Below are positions 41,480-53,340 of a stretch of DNA of 64,000 nucleotides, one piece after another. Numbering within the stretch: position 1 is the stretch's first letter; every line of letters starts with the position of its first letter. The position numbers were made by a program, and so were the translations under genes. Below the pieces are notes generated by a model. That model saw nothing but the letters and a program-made list of their open reading frames with translations, ran no database searches and was not told the origin of the DNA. Location: assembly GCA_047967505.1 (NCBI GenBank), contig CM106538.1. One strand, given 5' to 3'. Source of the stretch: Dipteris shenzhenensis. Taxonomy: Eukaryota > Polypodiophyta > Polypodiopsida > Gleicheniales.

Positions 41480-41680
41480 CTCTTGTTGATTCCTATGTGG
41501 TCTATCCAACCATGTTGTCAAGCACTATCCTTTGAAGAGGAATAAGCCCAAAGAGGCTCCTCCTCCTACCCAAAAGCAACCTATTGTATCAGAAAAATGG
41601 GTCCCAATGGCTCCTTCAGTGCCTGATTACACTTTGCCTGATAACACTAGACAAGAAGTACACAGCTAATGCCTCCAAGA
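41480..41680 (+). pseudogene. LINE ORF1 zinc-knuckle remnant
   Basis: One frame reads LCGLSNHVVKHYPLKRNKPK and then a Pro/Lys-rich tail (EAPPPTQKQP). This fits a CCHC knuckle (C--C-GH----CPLK) with one Cys replaced by Tyr. The support is modest. Confidence 0.45.
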
Positions 41681-41814
41681 ATACTGCAGAAAGAGGGAAG
41701 GAAATAGTGCCCATTCCTTCTACTTATAAAGACTCCTTTGAACCTCTTAGATAGAAGGAGGGCTATCAAGGGATAGAATTTTGTACTTATTTCAATATAT
41801 GCACCAAATGTTGT

Positions 41815-42185
41815 AGCAAATAGAAAGATCATGTGGAAATCACTTGCTATTGTAGATGGCAATCGTTTTGCCTTAGGTGACTTTAAGATGGTGGAAAGGA
41901 AGAAGTACAGATGGATGGAAAAGGGTACATTAATAAGAGGTTCTGAACTTGAGGCTTGGGAAGAATTGAAGGATCAATGGTAGCTAGTAGCTGTTTGTCT
42001 AGAGGGGGATTTTAGTTGGTGCGATAGTCAAGTTGGAGATTATAGGAGAGAGGCTATTTTACTTCTCTCAAGGTCTCTTACTCAGCATAAGTTCAATGAT
42101 AACTTAGACTTTCTCGTCTCTCTCTCTTTCAGATCACAAATCAGTCTTTCTTTACTATAATTTTGGATCTGGATAAAGAGGCTCA
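41815..42185 (+). pseudogene. LINE endonuclease remnant
   Basis: Reads WKSLAIVDGNRFALGDFKMV (the GDFN motif with K for N), SELEAWEELKDQW, GDFSWCDSQVGDYRREAILL and LSDHKSVFLYYNFGS. These fit the C-terminal half of the APE-type endonuclease, including its catalytic SDH. Stops follow DQW and FGSG. Confidence 0.75.
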
Positions 42186-42686
42186 TCTTGGTTTAAAGAT
42201 GACCCAAACCTATTCACCCTAAAGAGTGTTCAAGTTATGGTAAAGATAGTTTGGGAGAATGCATTTTCTAATTGCAACAGATTCTCGGGCAGTAGCAGTA
42301 GAGAACACTAAAAGATTGCTTAAGACAGCAAGGAAGAACAGGGCCAAAATTAGAGCTCAGAGGATGGACATTATTTAGGAAAGGATTAAGGGATTAGAAG
42401 ACGAGGCCAGATTGGGGAATATAGACACACAACTGAGCTATTGTCAGCCAAAAAAGAGATTAGAAGACAAGAACAAATCTGGTTTAATGACACTAAGATA
42501 TATTATAGGGGTTGGTGGGCAGGGAAGTTAGATGGACCTACTAAAGAGACCTTCAAACTCATCAGAAGGAAGAGGGCTAATTGAGAAATTCCTTTGTTGT
42601 AGAAGACTAATAATACTTTAGTTTCTTCCAAAGAGGAGAACATAAAACTTATTCAAAGCCACTTCCAAACTCTGTTTTCTTCCTTT

Positions 42687-43109
42687 GTGATACCAGACGA
42701 AGAAGTACAAAGGGCTAGAGATCTACGCCAAGCAGTGAGAGAAAACTCTGTAGAGAAATTTGATATGGCTTATTTAGAGAAACCTCTCTCATTAGAAGAG
42801 CTGAAGGAAGCTGCTTCAGTAATGGCAAAAGGGAAAACTCTAGGTGAGGATGGATTGTCCATTGAATTCTACAAGGACTTTTGGGATGTGGTTGGTCCTT
42901 ATTTGCTCTTATTATGGCAAGAAAGCTTAAACAATGGAGCTTTTCCTTCACACATTGATGGGGGAATTATCAAGCTCATCCCTAAGGATGGCTCTAAAGA
43001 TGGACTTAGAAATTGGAGTCCCCTCACTATTCTTAACTGTAGTTACAAAATATTTTCCGAGGCTTTGGATCTCAGGATCCAAAAGAAGATGAAGGAATGG
43101 ATTTTATAG
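42687..43109 (+). pseudogene. LINE reverse transcriptase, N-terminal part
   Basis: 140 residues: YLEKPLSLEELKEAASVMAK, GKTLGEDGLSIEFYKDFWDV, GIIKLIPKDGSKDGLRNWSP and LTILNCSYKIFSEALDLRIQ. These are classic non-LTR RT fingers (K-PGxDGL, IPK, RPISLxN, with the RPI position mutated). A stop after KEWIL breaks it from the palm. Confidence 0.88.
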
Positions 43110-43753
43110 GAACAAAAAGGATTTATTAAAGGATGTTCTCTTCTTGAGGCCATCATTAACATTTGGGAGGGATGTGAATATGCCAAAGAAACCAATCAAG
43201 AAATATGTTTTCTCAAGGTTGATTTTGATAAAGTCTATGATAGATTAGAATGGGATTTCCTCATTCAATCCTTGTAGGACATGGGGTTAGGCCCCTCTTT
43301 GTTTCTTATGTAAAACTACTACTCACCAATGCTTCTGCTAAAATATGTGTCAATAGTGACATGAGCCCTTGTTTTCCTTTGAAGAAATCAATCAGACAAG
43401 GATATCCCCTTGCTCCTTTGCTATTTGTAATTGCTACCGATGCTCAAGGGTGGCTACTTAAAAGCCAAGTCAAGGAAGGTAACCTTAGACACATAGAGTT
43501 GATTTCTAGCAACAAACAGTTAGTTTGCCAACAGTTTGCTTATGACACAACTTTCACACCTAGAAACATAGTACAAGATGTTGAGTGCACTATGAAGTCT
43601 TTGGATATATTTTGCAAAGCCTCTGGGTCCAGAATTAGTCATTCAAAGATTGACTATGCTACTCTCAAAGGAAGAGAAAAGGAAACACTAAAAGAATTAG
43701 GATGCCACATCATTAACAAGGTACTGTTTTCAGATTACTTGGGATTCCCATGA
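43110..43753 (+). pseudogene. LINE reverse transcriptase, palm and thumb
   Basis: After a stop the frame continues FIKGCSLLEAI, FLKVDFDKVYDRLEWDF (first catalytic Asp present), then across a frameshift SIRQGYPLAPLLFVIATDA and QQFAYDTTF. The active-site FADD reads FAYD, so the first Asp of the YxDD-type pair is Tyr. The rest (KSLDIFCKASGSRISHSKID) is well kept. Confidence 0.87.
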
Positions 43754-44739
43754 GGTTTGAAATAACCATGAAACAAAGATGGGACTGGTTTATGCAGAGG
43801 TTTCAAAAGAAGATAGACAAATGGAGAGGCTTTCAAGCCAATCTTACAACCGTTCTCACAGCCATTGTATTTATCTTATTTCCATTTTTTATTTATCTTG
43901 TTGGGCCCCATTCAAAGCTAGACTGGATAGATTCATTAGGATTTGTAGATCCTTTGTTTGGGAGGGAACTCTAAGAATATTTAAAGCAACTATATCAAGC
44001 CTAACGGAGAAGGTGGCTTAGGAGTGATTGATATAGCTCTAGTTGCTGCTACAAAACTATCTACCACATGGGTGATTAAAGCTATTTGAGCCCATAATGT
44101 GATTAGGCACAACTTCTTTTGAGGAATATGAAACTGGTCAAACCAATTAGGGCCCCTAAATGAAAAAATTATCCTATTCTCTTTGCCATTTGCAATCTTG
44201 AGTCTTGCAAAGCTAAGGGGAATCCCCTCTGGCAATATACCTAGAAAGCTTTTGAGGAAATAAAGGCCTTTTTGCAATTTTTGGCAAAGGATCCTTTAAG
44301 GCTATTGACTCTATATGGGTCTCCACTATCCTTAGGAATTCCCAACTTAATGATGAAAAGTTTATCCTAGCCAACGTTATGTTTTAACTAGGATTGCAAA
44401 CTTGGAGACAACTTTGGAATAGGTTTGGAATAAAGAGCATCTAAGATGGAAGACATGGGAAGAAATTAGGAGGGAATTTGCTTTAACCAATTAGTGTCAA
44501 TTTTACTGATTATGAGCAGACTTGAACTATGGAAAGGGAACACAAGTTGGAAAGGTGGTACCTTCCTAATCTATCATAAGGAATTTTGCTGGGTGGGAAG
44601 TATTTCACTGCTTCCAATCCCCACTCCTTCCTCTGACATTGAGGATCTTTTCAAAACTTGAAATACAAGATGGCTACTTCAGGATAGCAGAGCAAAATGG
44701 TATGAAAGGTTTGGGAAGATATGGAACAAGAAGGTCCTT

Positions 44740-44985
44740 GAAAAGATGTCATGCCTAGTTGGCATCTTTGTGGACTAATGCAAGGGGTCTCATAATAGGG
44801 AGAGGGAATGGAAAATGTAGAAGATGCCTTGGTGTTATTGAAGACATTTTCCATCTATTTGTTGCTTGTGCTCATGCTAGAAAGGTGTGTAAATACATCC
44901 AAATAGAAATTTGGGAGCCAATTAACTGGAAAGCCATTCTATTGGGAGATGCATTTGAGACCAAGCAGGAGCTTTGGTTCTGAAT
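44740..44985 (+). pseudogene. LINE C-terminal zinc domain (zf-RVT type)
   Basis: Reads NGKCRRCLGVIEDIFHLFVA, CAHARKV and W. The C--C-----E---HLF--C---- pattern matches the domain that follows RT in plant L1 elements. Confidence 0.8.
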
Positions 44986-45053
44986 TAGGGCCCATGCTTT
45001 ATGGTTCATTTGGATATCTAGAAACAGCTTCTAATTTAATGTTGTGATGCTTA

Positions 45054-45551
45054 TTGACACTCTATTCAATTATTGTAGGATTGGCGAAAAGGAGACTTGA
45101 CTTCCAAATAAGTGCATACAATTTGGAACACACCAACTTAAGTAAGGATCTTACTAACCACATAAGAAGATGTAATCTGGAGGATGATCATGATAAGCCC
45201 CCTCACTACTTCCACAAGAAACCCCTCACTACTTCCACGGGAAACCCCTCACTACTTCCACAGGAAACCCCTCACTACTTCCATAGGAAACCCCTTTCTC
45301 AAACTGAAGCTGCTCAAAGCTCCATTCAAGGTAATGCTGCTCAAGGTATTACTGGTCAAAACCCTACTCCAGGTGCTGCAGACCAAATCCCTACTACCGA
45401 GTTCTATTTTCAGGGTGCTACCTCTCAAATCCATTCTAGTTGGGATGTTTATATTGACCTTGCACAAGGTGTCCCTTCTCATGTTGGTGTTGCTACCAAT
45501 GCTCAAGTTCCAAATGTTTCTAATGATGCTACACAAAATGTTTCATTTTAG
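45054..45551 (+). CDS. Gln/Thr/Pro-rich open frame near the LINE 3' end
   Basis: A 165-residue open frame. The first 45 residues (GLAKRRLDFQISAYNLEHTN) look LINE-like. Next comes a short repeat region (PHYFHRKPLTTST-type) from four 24 bp DNA repeats, then a low-complexity tail (AAQGITGQNPTPGAADQIPT). A second long frame overlaps it. Probably the decayed end of the LINE ORF2 and 3' UTR. Confidence 0.35.
   Translation: MTLYSIIVGLAKRRLDFQISAYNLEHTNLSKDLTNHIRRCNLEDDHDKPPHYFHKKPLTTSTGNPSLLPQETPHYFHRKPLSQTEAAQSSIQGNAAQGITGQNPTPGAADQIPTTEFYFQGATSQIHSSWDVYIDLAQGVPSHVGVATNAQVPNVSNDATQNVSF
45196..45293. repeat. 24 bp tandem repeat, four copies
   Basis: cccctcactacttccac(a/g)(a/g)gaaa units occur four times in tandem within the LINE tail region. 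Since 24 is a multiple of three, a frame stays open with an 8-residue period. Confidence 0.93.
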
Positions 45552-45859
45552 GGCTCCTCATGTCTATATAGGAGGACTTGAAATGTCATGTTGTCTTTCT
45601 ACATGATGTCACAACTGAGTTATTGTTGTTGTGCTCTAAAATTTTGTTTGAGCTTGCATCTTTTGGTCTAGCTAGAGTCCAAGGAAATCCTGCCAAAATT
45701 TTTTATATTAATATAATCATTTTTTCCCCCCAAAAAAAGAAGCTTTTTCATTATTGGAAGAGCAATTGTTACTATCCTTAATACACAAAAAGAACTAATG
45801 GAATGCTAGTTGGAATTTTGGGAAATTTGGTTGCTAGAAATCAAGGGGACTAAATAAGT

Positions 45860-46010
45860 TATGGTGCATGCTTTGTGGGCCTACAATATAGCACCATAAG
45901 ATCACAACAAAGTACCCCCATTCAAGTTAGTTAATGGGACAAATACTATTATGCCCTTGGAATATGAGATCACTAGTTTGAAGATCTTGATGCGATCTCA
46001 AGATCTTAAT
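45860..46010 (+). pseudogene. Gypsy integrase scrap
   Basis: Reads VHALWAYNIAP, a stop, then DHNKVPPFKLVNGTNTIMPL and EYEITSLKI, matching the ALWAYRTT ... TPFxLVYGxEAVLPxE block of Gypsy integrase. Nothing before or after is intact. Confidence 0.75.
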
Positions 46011-47390
46011 GCATCAAAAAATTGGATGAGTGAAATATTGAGTGGCATTTGGTGTTTGTTTATGAAAGTGTGATCGAATAAAATATGGGAAAGGTGGATG
46101 ATGTGCAAAGGAGTCTCCATGAGACATACTGCCACATAGGTGGACCCATGGCAATATTAAGTGATCTAGGCCCAAGATCAATGGCATGGAAATATAAAAT
46201 TGTGAGAGAGGCTAAGGTGGCAAGTGATCTTGGGGCAAGCATACCTTAGGAATATTTTAGTCCATGGCTGGGGATTGGGGAGGCAAGAGCATCTTTTGTG
46301 CCAGCCCTCCCAATGTTTGGTTTTATTAGGAAAGGTTCCAAGGGCCTAAGGTATTGTGACTTGATTCTTATGGAAAATGCAAGCCAAGGTTGTCAAGTGC
46401 AATTGAGGAAGCTTGGATCTTCTGTTCACAAGGATGGTGCCTCCTTGTATACTCACACCATGCACGTGGGAGGGACAATTTATTGAGGAGACCTTGGACT
46501 ATAGAAAGAGGACTACTCTTTGATGTGTGGGGGCAAGCCTCCACATTCGGCATCTCTCCATGAAGATTCTCCTGTGTGACTTGGATGGATATTATGATCC
46601 TTATCATGCCTCCATTCCTTCTCCTTTTACCCCTTTGTTGCTCCTCCCCTTTCTCTTGCTACCCATGTTCTCTTGTTGCATTGTAAATATTTCCCCCCTT
46701 TCTCTTGCTCGCCCTGTTCTCTTGTTGCATTGTAAATACTCTCTCCTCTCCTTTGGTTGTGGAGTATTTGCTTCACATGCTATGATTTCTTGAAGGAAGG
46801 ATTGTTATGTGGTGTGGGACATGTTGATTGGGTGTGGGTGGATGAAAATTCTATACTGTTACATTGCGCATCATTTTGGAATTCATGCATTAGTTGTACT
46901 TGTAATGGGTCCTTTTTTTTTTGTTCTCCTTGCTGCAATGTGTTCAAAATTAGCCTTTGAGGATGTTGATAACAGAGTGCTTCTGATTGTTCTATCTTTT
47001 ATTTATCCTTGGTGAATTTGGAGAAATGCAAGCTACAAGTAGCGGTGGCCAATCATGGAATGTGGTTTAGCTAGTTAGGGAGAAAACATGAATAGAAGGC
47101 AGTAAGCTCCACCAAGCAGTGAGCTCACCTACATAGTGATAGATGTGTTAGATGGAGAGAATTGAGTCTTATTCAATTGAATAGTGAGCTATGAGTGAGG
47201 TCCTAGTGAGTCTAGGGAAAGGGCTTCTAGTACATAGACTTCAACCCTAACTTGAGGCGAGTGAAGGTAAGTATGAATGAGGTCTATTGTGCATGTGTGT
47301 AGCTATAAGATGTTGTAAGCAATTCTAACTTCAATAATACAATCAATATCAAACCGGTATTCTATTCTCTTTCAATTCCCAATCGGTTAC
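46010..47390. other. LTR-like non-coding region
   Basis: 46390-46540 contains, in reverse orientation, words shared with the LTRs at 12.4 and 20.5 kb (cctcccac-gcatggtgtg; ctcaattg ... gacaacccttgg), suggesting a distant relative. A 49 bp tandem duplication (ttctcttgct-cc ... gcattgtaaata) lies at 46651-46748. No gene was seen. Confidence 0.4.
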
Positions 47391-47829
47391 TTCAAAGATT
47401 GGCAACAAATGTCGAAGGCTTCTCTCAAAATATTTGGACAAGAAACCCATAAAGCTTAGTGCCTTGGAGCAGAAGGAATACGAGTCCATACAAGACTTTG
47501 TACTTAGATGAGAGCTTTGATTATATCATCTTAGCCCACCTCCATATGACAAATCCTTATGAGCATGGTTAATCATAGGTTGCATTTAGATCAACCTCAA
47601 ATCTCTAGAAATAGTCAATTCAACAAAAACATATGAAGAATTACTAAACGGAGCTGTTGCATTGGAGAAAAGTGCTCCGACCAAGGAGAAGGAAAAAAAG
47701 ACCGAGTGACTGATGATGAGGATGCTTTGAATAAGCCCGACAAACTTTAGGTTTGACAATAAAGAAGTCTCTAAAAGAAATGGGCTTTAGAGAAAAGCCA
47801 AGTCAAGAAGAGAAATGGTGCAACAAATG

Positions 47830-48130
47830 CTATAGGAAGGGAGATACAGAGGATGATTGCAAAACCAAATATTCTAGGACTTCTTCATGATGAGTCCAAT
47901 TGTTGGTATGCCAAGAAGAAGCTACCCAAGGTTAACTAGGTGGAACTTGAGTCAAAGACTAAGGAGACATGACCACCAAAGCTTTAGCAGGGTAAAGGCA
48001 AGCATAAGAATGGTAAGAACAAAAGTCAAGTCCCTCATAAATTTGATGTTACTTCTATGATGATAATCATACTAAGGCTAAGTGTCTACTTTCACAAGAA
48101 CATTTGAAGCTACTCCAAAGCAATAAGTGA
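47830..48130 (+). pseudogene. Gypsy gag zinc knuckles
   Basis: Reads WCNKCYRKGDTEDDCKTK (the CCHC His position is Asp), and about 200 bp later CYFYDDNHTKAKCLLSQEHL (intact C--C----H----C spacing). Frames are broken between them. Confidence 0.65.
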
Positions 48131-48529
48131 AGACAAGAAGAAGATCTTGGATGCCAAGTCATACTGGTAGAAATCTCGAGTTCAGTGGATGCCAGTGTAG
48201 TGACTCCGTCGTAATAACTAGCGACATAGTAAAGCATCTCATATAGGTGACCTAAATTGGAAGGCACATTGTCACCTCAAGAATTAAAGATAAATCTCAA
48301 GCTATGGATCTACCTCCTAATTTGAGTAAGGTGCCGCCATCAGATCACTCGGGTGAGGCTTCCACAAGTAAGACCCAAATAGAATTGAGTTCTAAAGGAG
48401 ACCCAAGTCTTGAAATGAAGGTCATACCGACGATCATAGAATTATTAAAGATTGCACTATATTGAAGGGAGTTTCTTTTGCAACAACTCTAGAATAATAA
48501 ACACCCTATGAAGGAATTGGAATCATTGG

Positions 48530-49150
48530 TTACCATTCCATTTATTGACATCCCAATGGTGGGTGAAGAGGTCCCAATGATCAATGTGAAGGTTTAAAAA
48601 CAAATGTATTAGGTGTCATTATTGATGGTGGTTCATGAGTAAACATCATATCAACAGGAGTGGTCAACAAGTCAAAACTCGAGAACATGAAGCCTTTCCC
48701 AGCCTAAGTTCGGATGGTAGATCAACAACCTATGGAGCCCAAAGGTATGCTTTTTGAAGTTGTTCTTACTATTGAAGGAAATCACTTTATAGTACGTTTG
48801 TTGGTCATCTTATGGAAGAGAATGCCTATCCATTATTGCTAGGTAGACCATGGCTGAAGAATGCCAATTTGTTAAATGACTGGGGAACCGAGTTTATGAC
48901 AATCAAAACTGGGGAAAAGGAGTTTCAAATTCCAACTAATCCCAGTAAAGTACCTAAAAGTTGTAGAAAGATTGAGAAGTCCGGGATCAGTTTCCACAAG
49001 ATGTTGAATCTTGGCTTATGGAGCTTTAGATGTTACCAGTGGGACAAAATAGTGGTGCAAAAGCATCTTTATCCCAACAAGTTCATTGAGGATATCATCA
49101 GTGAAAGGGAGATAGTCGCCCCATCTCACAATTACTCGTCTTTGTTCTAA
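48530..49150 (+). pseudogene. Gypsy aspartic protease
   Basis: Reads VLGVIIDGGS, a stop, then VNIIS (active site DGGS in place of DSGS) and MLFEVVLTIEGNHF. In a longer open frame it reads YPLLLGRPWLKNANLLNDWG. The protease is split by a stop next to the active site. Confidence 0.75.
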
Positions 49151-49289
49151 CTAGTTGGTTCTAGAACCAACATAGGAATTGAATTTAGGGTTTGAACACA
49201 AGCCCAAAATAGTAGTCATGAGTTCTCATGTGGTTGATGATTATCTCCAAGCAGTTAAAGACTTATTCCTACAGTATAAGGATGTTTTT

Positions 49290-49650
49290 GCTTGGATTTA
49301 TACATCTTTGAAGGGTTTCCTCTAGAAATATGCCAGCATAGAATTCCATTAGTGCCAGATGCTAAACCTATTAGATAGCAAGGGTATAGAATGTACCCCA
49401 ATTATGCCAAACACATTGATGGTGAGCTAGATAATCTCATACAACCGAGGTTCATCTATTCCATGATAGAAGTCATTGGTTATTCCCTATGGTGGTAGTG
49501 CCCCAAGAAAATGAGAAACTTAGAGTGTGTGTGGATCACAGCAATTTGAATGCTCAGATAGTGCCAGATCCTTTTCCTATTCCATCCATAGATCATATAG
49601 TGCTAGATCCTTTTCCTATTCCATCCATAGATGGTATACTCAACCAAGCC
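49290..49650 (+). pseudogene. Gypsy RT fingers with a 42 bp tandem duplication
   Basis: Reads EGFPLEICQHRIPLVPDAKP, QGYRMYPNYAKHI, then MVVVPQENEKLRVCVDHSNL and NAQIVPDPFPIPSIDHI. The last block is duplicated (VLDPFPIPSIDGI) by a 42 bp in-frame tandem repeat. Sequence then jumps to integrase. Confidence 0.8.
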
Positions 49651-50440
49651 CAAACCACAATAAAGTTTTTGTTTGAGATTGTTATTTGCAGATATGAGTG
49701 CCCCATGGAATTTGTCAAACATTTCATGAATGAAGTCTTTGAATTGTTAATCACAGAATTCATAATTGTACACCGATTTGCTACTACCTATTATCCACGG
49801 TGTAATGGGAAAGCCAAGTCTATTAACAAAACTCTCAAATTAGTTCTCACCAAAACTGTTAATTCCAATTGGAATAATTGAGACACAAAACTACCTGCTG
49901 TATTATGGGCTTATAGAATAGCTTATAAGGTCACTACCAATCTTACTTCCTTGCGAATGGCATTTGGATTGGAAGTTGTTATGCCTATGGAATTTCTAGT
50001 TTCGAGTTTGTGTATTGTTGCACGGCATCATATCGGTGAGTTAGAAGTAGAAGCTATACAACGTCGGTTACACCAGATCAGCAAGCTAGATGAATTACGA
50101 CTATGAGCTACGTTGACACAGTACTTAATTTAAAGGAGGAGGAAGGCTTGGCATGATAGGAATACTGTGCCCAAAATTTTGAAAAGGGATAAGCTTGTAT
50201 TGTTGTATGATGCAAAAGAAGGCAACTTAGACAAGATGAAGAATAATTTCAAATGGTCCATACAAGTTGATTGAGGTGTATGACAATGGTACCATTGGGA
50301 TAGCTAACTTGGAAGGAAGGGTAATTCCTGAGTGATCAATGGAAGCCGAGTCAAGCCATACAGAAGTGCAAGATTGAATTTGGTCAAAGTAGACACTTTA
50401 CAGAATTCTAAGGGAGTGCAACAAGTCTCTTAAACTCACC
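49651..50440 (+). pseudogene. Gypsy integrase end
   Basis: Reads TTIKFLFEIVICRYECPMEF, then V-KHFMNEVFELL; the usual SD-G block with the second catalytic Asp is absent. Next come ATTYYPRCNGKAKSINKTLK (Lys at the catalytic Glu position), AVLWAYRIAYKVTT, FGLEVVMPMEFL and RRRKAWHDRN. Two catalytic positions are lost. Confidence 0.82.
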
Positions 50441-50449
50441 AATACTGGT

Positions 50450-53340
50450 AGTAATCATGAGAACTACAAGAAATGGGTTTCGATCAAGGTCTCACATGGA
50501 ACACTGGAAGTGGCAACACATCATCTTCAACAAGCTGTTGCTCTACGCAACAACTCACACTATCCCTACTCATTGCTACTCATCTCTTGCATCCACTTCT
50601 GCAATCAATCCCACGACCTCAACTATCCTTCTAACCTTGTTGTCATTATCCTTCTGATCCTCACCAAACCTATGGCTTCTTTAGCTTGTAGGATACGAGA
50701 AAGATATCCAAAGAGGAGGCAAAAGGTGGCTCTCCAACTCCATAGGCCACATCCCATTGAACGCACGATAAAGATGTTGAAGCGTAACAAGATGTTGGAC
50801 ATGGCAAATCTGCTACGGTTCAACATGTGGAGCTGTGAAGTGCAGAGGAGATACTCAACTTGTATAAAGCCGATACATGGAGTATTAGCATCCAAGCCTG
50901 ATGGGTTCATCTGGACCAGTGGTTATATGCTAAAGTTTTCAAGCTGGCAAGCTACCCACTGTGGAGTAATTTGAAGATGGTGTCTTCCACCAGCCACAGG
51001 GGTACCTCATCAGTACAGCGAAGGATGGCGAGAAGCAGCCCTTCTTTTGGTTCTTGATCGAGTATATCTGTTTGAAGAAGAGCCTCAGGTATATACCACG
51101 TAAGTTTGTGGCTAACGCCCTCACAAGTTGTGAAGACAAAGACTAGCTCGACATCTTCATTGACACCTTTTACAACAGCTCCGCGGCATCTGTGTGGCAC
51201 GCTTAGGTCATTGTAAGCTTGGGCTACACCTGTGCATGATCCGACACTGGCTAGAGTCGGGAGCTATGGTGAGGAACTCGTCGTCTTGAAGGGCCTGCTC
51301 CAAGACCCTTGCAGACCTTGACCGTTATTCCTAAAAATCTCACATCTCCTTCCTCCACTCATGCAGTGACCTCTTCCCAGACAGCCACTCTGAGCAAGCC
51401 CCTCCCACTCCAGCAACTTCCCCCATCAATCCCCAGCCTCTCTCTTCTCCACCTGGCATCCAAGCCTCGCCAACTCGACCGACAGCTACAATAGGTGACA
51501 AAGAGGCCACATCAGGCATTGATACGACCAAAGAGATGGCCACCAACACTGTTGGTGAGGAAGGGGAGAATAAAGAGCCAACGAATACTAAAAATCTAAA
51601 TGCATTGGCTCAGGAGGATGTAGGAAAATAGGTCATTCCGGAACCTGATACGAGTGACACAGAAGGACACGACAAAGAGGAAGCACAATACGAGGAGGTC
51701 CTACCACGATCCAGATGGAGCAACCAATTACTGGACCCAACGGGTAAGCAGAAAATCCTAAGGGGCTGGCTCCCACGTCCAACAAGCTCGGAAGAAGCTG
51801 CACAGCAGCAGCGGTGAGAAGGATTGCACCTGAAGCAGAAGGAGGCCCAAACCCACCTGTTGTCACCTCCAAGGCTCTAACTCTGGTATGGACATTATGC
51901 CTTTAATAGAGGTTGAAATTGTGGTGGCTCGGTTGGACCATACAGTGTCTAATCCCAGAGACGAGGCCACCTTCAGGCCCCAAGTCTAGATAAGCAAACA
52001 CAGGGTGGAGATGCCTCAATAATCCCAGCTAAATCTATCACTCTGGAGGAGGAGAAGGATGGAAAAGGAAAAACCAACGTAGGAAAGTTCCAGGAGGAGG
52101 ATGATCAGCAACACCCTACTCGAAAATTTCGCAACCATTTTCCACAAGCTACAGGCATGTACCTTGCTTGCCCCATCCTCGATATGTAGTACCAGGAGAG
52201 GGTATAAACCCCCTCTCTTACTTTGAAGACCTCTCTAGTTCGGAGGCAATTACTGAAAATTGGCAACAAGTTAGGGAGTCAGCCCTGGAGGCAGCTCGCT
52301 CAACTCACCACATTGCCAGCACATGGATCCCTCCACAGGCATTGTCATATGACGCAAAGAGCATGCACGGTATTTAAGGGAGCTCAAGAGCTACTACAAT
52401 GAAATGGTGGAGCTGCTTGCACACTGGGAAAAGAAGACAGACAACAATCTCGCCTAGCTCAACAGATAGAGCATGAGCAACTCCAGCTCGACGATGGCAC
52501 CCTATTACAACAATATAATGAGGCCATGGGTTCTCCTAAGGCATCTCGAGAAACCGTAGCCTCCAGAGGAAGCTAATGGAGCATGAGGAAGAGTGCATTA
52601 AGGTGCTAAGTGGAGTGCACACCGAGTTACAGCACAGCCGAGCGGAAAATGAAGCACTTCATCAAAGGGTATCCAAGCTTAAATGGATTCAAGCTCTCCC
52701 TCGGGACTTTGACCAACCCTTGGAGCACCCAGGTGTACCCTCTAGAAGGAAAGATACGGACGATGAGGGTGACACGAAATGATCGGGAGGACAAGCTCAA
52801 TTCTGGAGACAGATGGAATAGCTCAAAGGGAAGGTGTAGCTGATAGTTCAAGCGCTGCCATGACACGGTTGCACCTATCTTGGTCAAGGGCACTCACATT
52901 CAGGCGAGGCATGTTGGGATTATAATCTAAGGCACAGGGGGGCATAGATAGCCCAAGGATCAGTGTGTGGTTACTCATTGTGAAGAGCTCTTGGTGGACA
53001 ACGGTCATTGATTGGCCCATGCATATCTCACGTGGTGATTTGGCAGTTGGTCCAATGCATGGCTTCACACTTGGTGGCATACCTCATAGTGATTGGTGGA
53101 CTGATGTGTAGACATGCAGTGCATGGCGGTCTCGACCTGGTGAAAGGCGATGGCTGGAGGCTTCTACATAAGTTTGCAACAGCAAGCATGTTCTTTCTCT
53201 TTGTCGAGACTTTTCAGATGAGAGTCAGTCTCAGGGTTATTGCAGTTCGTAGCCAGTCCATCTCGGCTGGCTGGTAGCGTGAAATAGAGAGTCTAGGTCT
53301 TCTCAACTGAGTCGACGTCCATCTTGGTCTTGTAACTAGC
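50450..53340 (+). other. Unassigned decaying coding-like region
   Basis: Better base balance than the surroundings and many plus-strand partial frames. 50510-50974 (154 residues) contains RERYPKRRQKVALQLHRPHP and KPDGFIWTSGYMLKFSSW. 52168-52377 and 52576-52782 read LEAARSTHHIASTWIPPQA and HSRAENEALHQRVSKLKWI (coiled-coil-like). I recognise no family. The coiled-coil part and position after a Gypsy element suggest a gag-like or extra ORF of another retroelement. Confidence 0.35.

Larger units (their letters stand above)
41380..45740 (+). mobile_element. Degenerate L1-type LINE
   Basis: Plus-strand order: zinc-knuckle-like ORF1 end, APE endonuclease, reverse transcriptase, C-terminal zinc domain, then an A/T-rich tail near 45700-45745. 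Stops and frameshifts occur throughout and the RT active site is altered, so it is dead. The 5' boundary is approximate. Confidence 0.8.
47400..50440 (+). mobile_element. Internally deleted Ty3/Gypsy element
   Basis: Plus-strand order: gag end with two zinc knuckles, protease, RT fingers, then directly the integrase core end and C-terminal domain. The RT palm, RNase H and integrase zinc region are missing. LTRs are not evident in the window. Confidence 0.8.
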
